A stretch of DNA of 33,037 nt, taken from contig PMCK01000562.1 of NCBI GenBank assembly GCA_003154095.1, forward strand, positions 19,902 through 52,938, given 5' to 3'. The notes under the pieces were generated by a model. That model did no database searches, was not told the origin of the DNA, and saw only the letters and a list, made by a program, of their open reading frames with translations. This document shows positions 27,717-33,037 of the stretch, piece by piece; the first letter of the stretch is position 1; every line of letters begins with the position of its first letter. The stretch comes from Myxococcales bacterium. Its GTDB lineage: Bacteria; Myxococcota_A; Polyangia; Polyangiales; Polyangiaceae. The position numbers and the translations under genes are program-made.

Positions 27717-27986
27717 TTAATGTCGTGACGGCACGGAATCACCGATTCTAATTGGTGCTTGCGCATCCGGCTGATCCTCTTTTTTGGCCGCCTTCTGCGA
27801 GACCGCGTCGTCGTTTCCTTTGATTTTCGCCGCCGCCTTTTGGAGCCCTTTGCCGGTTGCATCCAGCGCATTCTTTGTGTCCTGTTTCACACCTTCAGCA
27901 GTGTGACAGCCACTGGTTAGCGTGGTGAACGCAGCCAACGTTAGCCCTCCTACGATTCGCCGGACCGAGCTATTCGTGATCGACAT
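27717..27986 (-). CDS. Entericidin-like small lipoprotein
   Basis: MSITNSSVRRIVGGLTLAAFTTLTSGCHTAEGVKQDTKNALDATGKGLQKAAAKIKG: lipobox TSGC followed by a TAEGxxxD amphipathic segment. Confidence 0.7.
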   Translation of the reverse strand: MSITNSSVRRIVGGLTLAAFTTLTSGCHTAEGVKQDTKNALDATGKGLQKAAAKIKGNDDAVSQKAAKKEDQPDAQAPIRIGDSVPSRH

Positions 27987-28126
27987 GACGGCACGGAATA
28001 CCATCAATTGGAGCGCGCGCACGAGGTTTATTCCCAGCAGGGCGATACGCTGCACCTCGATGAAGCCCGCCCCGCGGCTTTCCGTGCCGCAGCACCCAGC
28101 CCCTGATGCAGATCACGCTCGCGGCT

Positions 28127-29329
28127 TCAGTCAGTATGTCGTAATGGCGGGTCGATCTCGAGTCGAAAGTCTTGATCGGCTGCATACGAGTATAGTCTCA
28201 GCGACGGCGAATAGGTCTTCATATGCACCGTACGCCCGTCGGGGTGAATCTCGAAGAAGCGCAGGTACCCTAGCCCCCCTTGGTCGAGCATTTGGTAATT
28301 TACCAGGACTTGATGCACGGCGTTGCCGGCATTGCCGCGGCTGGTCAGGCGCCCTGTGCCTTGGCCGAGGACGTGACCACTGACGACCATGAAGATACCG
28401 GGGTGGCGCCGAACGAGATCGTTCCAAAGCTGCTCGCCATCGTGGTTGCCATCCTCCGCGAACGCTCCCTCGGCTGTATGGTAGTCTAATGGGCTCCACT
28501 GCTGATCGGGACGAGTGGCACGATCGTATCGCGTGCTGTCATCATACGTATAGGCATGTGTGGCAACGATGACCCGATGATCCTTGAAGCGTGTGAGCAC
28601 CTGGTTTGCCCATTCGACGGTGATACGCCGTGGGCTCCATTCGAGCATGAGCACGCCTAGACGATATCGACCCGCATTCAACGAATAAAACGCGTTTTCG
28701 ATGTGACCCGGTGTCATGACTGCGCGAAGCGCTCCGTTCGACTGCGCCCATTTCTCGTCGAAATAGTTCGAAAGTAGGCTTTCGCGGCTGTCGGTGGTGC
28801 CATCATTGCCAAGGTCGTGATTGCCCGTGGTCAGCAATAGCGGAAACCCTTGGGTAATGGGTGCCAATGCGTCGCGAAAGAATGCCCATTCCTCCGGGGT
28901 ATTTCTGTCCGTGAGATCTCCCAATGTGATGGCCGTCAGGATTTGCCTTTGTGCGCGCTGCTCGGCGATCCAATTGCCCTGGTTTCGCAGATGCGGGTAA
29001 CGACAATGGGCGTAGTATTGCGTATCCGGCAAGAGCACGAAAGTGATGGCATCAGGAGGTGCGGGCTCGAGCTCTCGATCGAGCGTCGCCGTGAGCGACT
29101 TTGGCCACTCCGGGTGCCAAAGCTCAACCGGAAGCCCGCACGGCGGCGGGCCTGCATCGGTCGATGACGATTCGGCAGAAGATTTCACATGGGTCGTCTT
29201 CGCGCAATCGAGACTAGAGGCTTCGCGCTGCCCATATCCGGCGTGATTGCAGGACTCAATGCCGAGCAGGCAGATCGAAGCGATCGCCAGTGCTATCGGG
29301 GATTGTCGGTGCGATTGCCGCAACTTCAT
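28127..29329 (-). CDS. Secreted calcineurin-like metallophosphoesterase lipoprotein
   Basis: Lipobox GIESC; FVLLPDTQYY, ITLGDLTDRNTPEEW, LLTTGNHDLG, FMVVSGHVLGQG. Confidence 0.88.
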   Translation of the reverse strand: MKLRQSHRQSPIALAIASICLLGIESCNHAGYGQREASSLDCAKTTHVKSSAESSSTDAGPPPCGLPVELWHPEWPKSLTATLDRELEPAPPDAITFVLLPDTQYYAHCRYPHLRNQGNWIAEQRAQRQILTAITLGDLTDRNTPEEWAFFRDALAPITQGFPLLLTTGNHDLGNDGTTDSRESLLSNYFDEKWAQSNGALRAVMTPGHIENAFYSLNAGRYRLGVLMLEWSPRRITVEWANQVLTRFKDHRVIVATHAYTYDDSTRYDRATRPDQQWSPLDYHTAEGAFAEDGNHDGEQLWNDLVRRHPGIFMVVSGHVLGQGTGRLTSRGNAGNAVHQVLVNYQMLDQGGLGYLRFFEIHPDGRTVHMKTYSPSLRLYSYAADQDFRLEIDPPLRHTD

Positions 29330-29737
29330 GGCCGTCAGATCCCTAGCTGAGGGATGAAACGGGCGCCAGTCTAGTGAGTCACTTTACTCGAAGCTTCATC
29401 ACCGTGCCGGTACTCGCTACTGAACCCAATCGCTAGACGCTGTATCGGAAAGCCAAGTTTTGGTCACATTTCCGAAATCCGTCAGAGTGGTAAGCGCTGA
29501 CCTCGAGTCAATCTTCAATATTCCTGTGCGGAGGAAGACTTCTATTCCTTTGACTCAATCGCGTGTTAAATTTCAAGTGCAGGATTGGGTTGCCGATCCC
29601 ACGACGAGTCGAATCTTCGAAGTGGCAAGACGAATGAACTGATAGTTCTCTGCTGCCCCCATGAGTGTGCAGGAATTGCTTGGCCGTCGGATTATCCCGG
29701 CATCAAGACCTGTGACTGCCCATAAACAGAAACGGGT

Positions 29738-30982
29738 TCATTGCGGGCCTTTGGGTTGAGCTAGCACCCAGTCGCAGCGCTCGGCGTTCATCAAGGGGGA
29801 GAGCAGTGGATCGACGAGCAGCTCGACCGGGGCAACCTGAGCGTGACCAACAGGCAACCAGCGCACCACCGTCTGTTCGATGATGGCCCAGGCCGCGGAA
29901 GGATTTTGCCGGAACGAATGCCAGCGGGCGACTTTTAGCGCGTCGTCGAACTGCAGCCCGTCGCCCACCTCGTTCCACAGTCGATGGATCTCCGGCTCGA
30001 TATTGTACATTGTCGCCAGGGCGAAGCAGTGTCGTCCCAGGTCCTTGGTTTTGCCGGCGAAGCGTTTGCTCGTGGTTGCGGTGGCGACTGCTCCCTCGTA
30101 AGCCTTGGTCTCCTCGGGCGTCGGCTCAGCAACTCGCTGCGAGGGACGCACCAAGTCCTTGAGGAGCGACGCCTGTGTTTGCGATGTGTACTTGGCGGGG
30201 ATCTTCGCGGCAGCCCGTTCGATAATCTCCGGCGTGCCAAGCTCGCGAGCTGCACGTCGGAAGAGCCGGGTCAGGTCCGTGAACACATTGCCGGCGTATT
30301 CCACCGACGGATCGACGAAATACACTTCCGCTCGCGACACGAAATCCGCCCATTTCCCCTGGAAGGCGAGGATCTCAGAGAGCGATGCGCATGCAGCGCC
30401 CTCGCCCGCATTGGCGAGCTCCTCTAGTACGGGGATGGCTTCGTCGAGATGCCCGCGCCGAGCCGCGTGCGCCGCCTGCTTGGCATTCTTGATCTTGGAT
30501 TGACGCTTCGGCTTCTCCAGTGGCAGTGGCGTCCAGCGTTTGACGACTCGCGGATCCGCCCGGGGACTGGGCCAGAGCGCAATCGTGATCTTCTCCCTCT
30601 TCGCGAGCCCCGAGTGCGAAACCCGAACTCGGTACCAACCCGCAACCACGGCAATGCGCTTGGCGTCTGGCAGATAGTCAGTGCATCCAAGAGCGACCAG
30701 TTGACCCGATTTGATCTCGATACTTCCCTCGGTGACGTGATCGGCATCACTCCCTGTCGTTGGCTCGGACGCATGGATTGCGACGATAACGGACAGCGTG
30801 TCGGCCTCTTGGGTGCCGATGCCCAGACCTCCCTCGGCAACCGCCAGCTTGTCCTCCGTAGCCTGGACGGTCCATGCCTCCGCGAGGTCGGGATTCATTC
30901 CATCGTCGAACAGGTGGATCTGGTGATAGTCGGCAAACAGGTCGAGGCGCACGGGTTTGGTAGGTTTCGAGACATTGGCCAT
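29738..30982 (-). CDS. Hypothetical protein, N-terminal beta domain (LFADYHQIHLFDD...) plus helical repeat region
   Basis: ATG at 30982 preceded by TGAGGTAGGATTGGAC; long uninterrupted ORF. Confidence 0.65.
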   Translation of the reverse strand: MANVSKPTKPVRLDLFADYHQIHLFDDGMNPDLAEAWTVQATEDKLAVAEGGLGIGTQEADTLSVIVAIHASEPTTGSDADHVTEGSIEIKSGQLVALGCTDYLPDAKRIAVVAGWYRVRVSHSGLAKREKITIALWPSPRADPRVVKRWTPLPLEKPKRQSKIKNAKQAAHAARRGHLDEAIPVLEELANAGEGAACASLSEILAFQGKWADFVSRAEVYFVDPSVEYAGNVFTDLTRLFRRAARELGTPEIIERAAAKIPAKYTSQTQASLLKDLVRPSQRVAEPTPEETKAYEGAVATATTSKRFAGKTKDLGRHCFALATMYNIEPEIHRLWNEVGDGLQFDDALKVARWHSFRQNPSAAWAIIEQTVVRWLPVGHAQVAPVELLVDPLLSPLMNAERCDWVLAQPKGPQ

Positions 30983-31478
30983 GTCCAATCCTACCTCAGT
31001 GAGCCTCGTGTTGGTCCCCTTATTACTTTGGGAGTGCAATATGATATGTAAGTGCTTTGCCAGAGCAGCCAAAGCATTGTTGCGCAATTCGGTCGACATC
31101 TCGCGAGCACGAAACCTAGTGCGGAAAGAGTCGTCCTACACCCGTTGCCTCGCAAGCAGTAGACGAACCTGCAGCGTCCTGGCAATGAGAGAAGCGAAGG
31201 CTTGCGTCCGGCCTGTGCAAGCGCTCTCGCGAACATCCCGCAAGCAGGTTGCTATAGACGCCGATGACGGCCAAACATGCAGGTTTCAGTCCAACACATG
31301 CTCTCAAGGGTACCACTCTGAACGAGTATCACCGATGTCCAATGTTCGCACGAGTCTCTTCGCGGAGAACCGAACCGCGGCTTCGCGACACGCGCCGTTA
31401 TCCACCAATTTCTGACCAACATTTGCGTCATCGCCCAACGGGGCTAAAGTGGCGGCCACCGGGGCGACGAGTAACGGA

Positions 31479-32426
31479 TCATTCGAGCGTATCTTGCCAG
31501 ATACTATAGAGTGACTCCGGTTGGTTCGTCATGATGCCATCGACCGAGTAGTAGAGCAGTTCGGCTAGCTGCATGTCGCGATCGAAGGTCCAAACGGTGA
31601 CACTATCGATTTGACCGGCCTCGCGCGCGTCGACATTATGCGCGACATCACGTTTGAAATCCGACCACGCGACGCTGGGCACGAGGCCCGCGCTGATGTC
31701 GCGAAGATGCGCCTCGAGCGTACCCTGGAGTGCGCCGAGGCCTTCGGTGTCCAGGACCACGCGCATGTCGTCTATTCCGAGCGCCATCCGCTCCGCTTCG
31801 TACGTATCCACAATGCTGCGATGCACGCTGAGCATGTAGAAGCGCACGTGCGCAAGAGCAGTGTCGGCGGCCTTCGCGGAGTGGATCATGTCGAAGAGTG
31901 CCTTGGCCTCGGCCGTCTGTGTCTCGGTCAACTTGGTGTCGATGTAGACAGCCTTGAGTTCGGACTCATCGCGTGCAAAGTCCAGTGCCTCAGCCACCGT
32001 GGGGATTTGGTAAATTTCGGCGCGGGTGCCGTCAATGCTACCATAACCGTAGTTCTGACGAAGCTCCGCGAGCGTAAGTTGATCGACCGGGCGTCGCATG
32101 TCGGAGCCAATTGGGGGTACCAGAGGAATATACGCAAGCCCTTCCGCGCCACTCTGACGCGCAACTGCCTCGATGCTGTCGGGATCGCGGTCATGCCAAA
32201 TTACGAAGATGCCGTCACTCGTGATGCATACATCAGTCTCTATCGCGTTGGCGCCGACTGCGGTTGCGACTTTGAATGAGGGAATAGTATTTTCGGCGGC
32301 CACATTCGGCGCACCTCGGTGTCCTATCACAAGGAAGTTGGGGTTAGGTCGGCCAAGGCCGCGCGGGTCGCAAGCAGCCAGTGCAATCAATACCCCCATG
32401 CGTAGCGCGAACGCATTCCATTTCAT
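31479..32426 (-). CDS. Glycerophosphodiester phosphodiesterase (lipoprotein-like)
   Basis: VIGHRGAPNVAAENTIPSFKVATAVGANAIETDVCITSDGIFVIWHDRD: GDPD catalytic motifs; signal with lipobox ALAAC. Confidence 0.92.
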   Translation of the reverse strand: MKWNAFALRMGVLIALAACDPRGLGRPNPNFLVIGHRGAPNVAAENTIPSFKVATAVGANAIETDVCITSDGIFVIWHDRDPDSIEAVARQSGAEGLAYIPLVPPIGSDMRRPVDQLTLAELRQNYGYGSIDGTRAEIYQIPTVAEALDFARDESELKAVYIDTKLTETQTAEAKALFDMIHSAKAADTALAHVRFYMLSVHRSIVDTYEAERMALGIDDMRVVLDTEGLGALQGTLEAHLRDISAGLVPSVAWSDFKRDVAHNVDAREAGQIDSVTVWTFDRDMQLAELLYYSVDGIMTNQPESLYSIWQDTLE

Positions 32427-32992
32427 GGGTGCCTCCGATCGCTCGAGCCATCCCAGATGGGAAAGGTTGCGGTCCCGGTGATTGTCACTGCGGGCAGCCC
32501 ACCAAACCCGCCAATGACTTCAAGACCTAGCCAGCGATATTCGACGCCAACACCCAACTCGTACCCCGACTCGAGCCCCCAGCAGGCGTGTACATCATAG
32601 CGATTGCACCACGTGGCAAAGGGGCCCACGGGAACGTAGTAAATCAGTGAAGTGCCAACAGCGGGATAGAAACCAAGCGCCCCTTTTCCCCCGATCCACC
32701 ACTCATACAACAAACGTAAGCTCGGGCGAAACGTCATGTAGTTACCTCCTAGACCGATTTGCCCGACCGGCTCGAGTGCAAGACCGCCCAAGCAAGGCAA
32801 GTTGATCCGCACGTGGCCTCCGAGTGCCCATTGGTCGCCATTGAGCGTTCCGCCCAGGCGCGGCCCGCCACTGAACGAGACGCATTGGGGCGTTGGATTC
32901 GAACAAACCTGCGGCTCTTTACCTTGATTAGGCAAGGCCGCTGCTGTCGCCGATATTGCGAGAAGAATGCCAAGCATCGTGCGGTTAATCAC
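32423..32992 (-). CDS. Secreted hypothetical protein
   Basis: MINRTMLGILLAISATAAALPNQG signal; overlaps the GDPD start by 4 nt. Confidence 0.65.
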   Translation of the reverse strand: MINRTMLGILLAISATAAALPNQGKEPQVCSNPTPQCVSFSGGPRLGGTLNGDQWALGGHVRINLPCLGGLALEPVGQIGLGGNYMTFRPSLRLLYEWWIGGKGALGFYPAVGTSLIYYVPVGPFATWCNRYDVHACWGLESGYELGVGVEYRWLGLEVIGGFGGLPAVTITGTATFPIWDGSSDRRHP

Positions 32993-33037
32993 ATATCCGT
33001 TTGCCGACTCAATTACAATACTTGCCTGACTTTTGAA

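Overview
This looks like a GC-rich Myxococcota/Polyangia-type chromosome segment. That placement is inferred from gene style: GGS-linker lipoproteins, an RCC1-like secreted protein, and an ECF/anti-sigma pair with a carbohydrate-binding sensor. The left flank (1-2.4 kb) is a minus-strand operon: ECF sigma factor, membrane anti-sigma factor with a CIA30/CBM11-like C-terminal domain, then a secreted protein running off the left edge. From about 3.2 to 10.6 kb lies a heterogeneous patchwork: GNAT, truncated PBP, PPOX-family protein, IS110 remnant, truncated phosphotransferase, frameshifted membrane protein, MazEF-like pair, truncated Kelch-like protein and PilT scrap. It is punctuated by a family of about 160-210 bp intergenic repeats. 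Each repeat has a central hairpin whose stem sequence differs between copies while pairing is retained. In the best copies the ends resemble attC R''/R' boxes (GTTCAAC..., ...CCGTTGGGC). I read this as a degenerate integron cassette array without an integrase (CALIN-like), with an outlying copy at 24.8 kb. From 11 to 23.6 kb is more ordinary chromosome: HDOD, RCC1-like, APC permease plus a Tat-type PLP enzyme, and lipoproteins. At 25.07-25.73 kb a four-helix-bundle gene sits just downstream, on the minus strand, of a compact four-way-junction RNA-like fold and a 175-bp GT/AC-skewed hairpin. This may be an undescribed structured element. The right end carries an MTHFR-like protein, a CBM fragment, an entericidin-like lipoprotein, a metallophosphoesterase, a hypothetical protein and a GDPD. 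No rRNA, tRNA, CRISPR array or integrase gene was seen.
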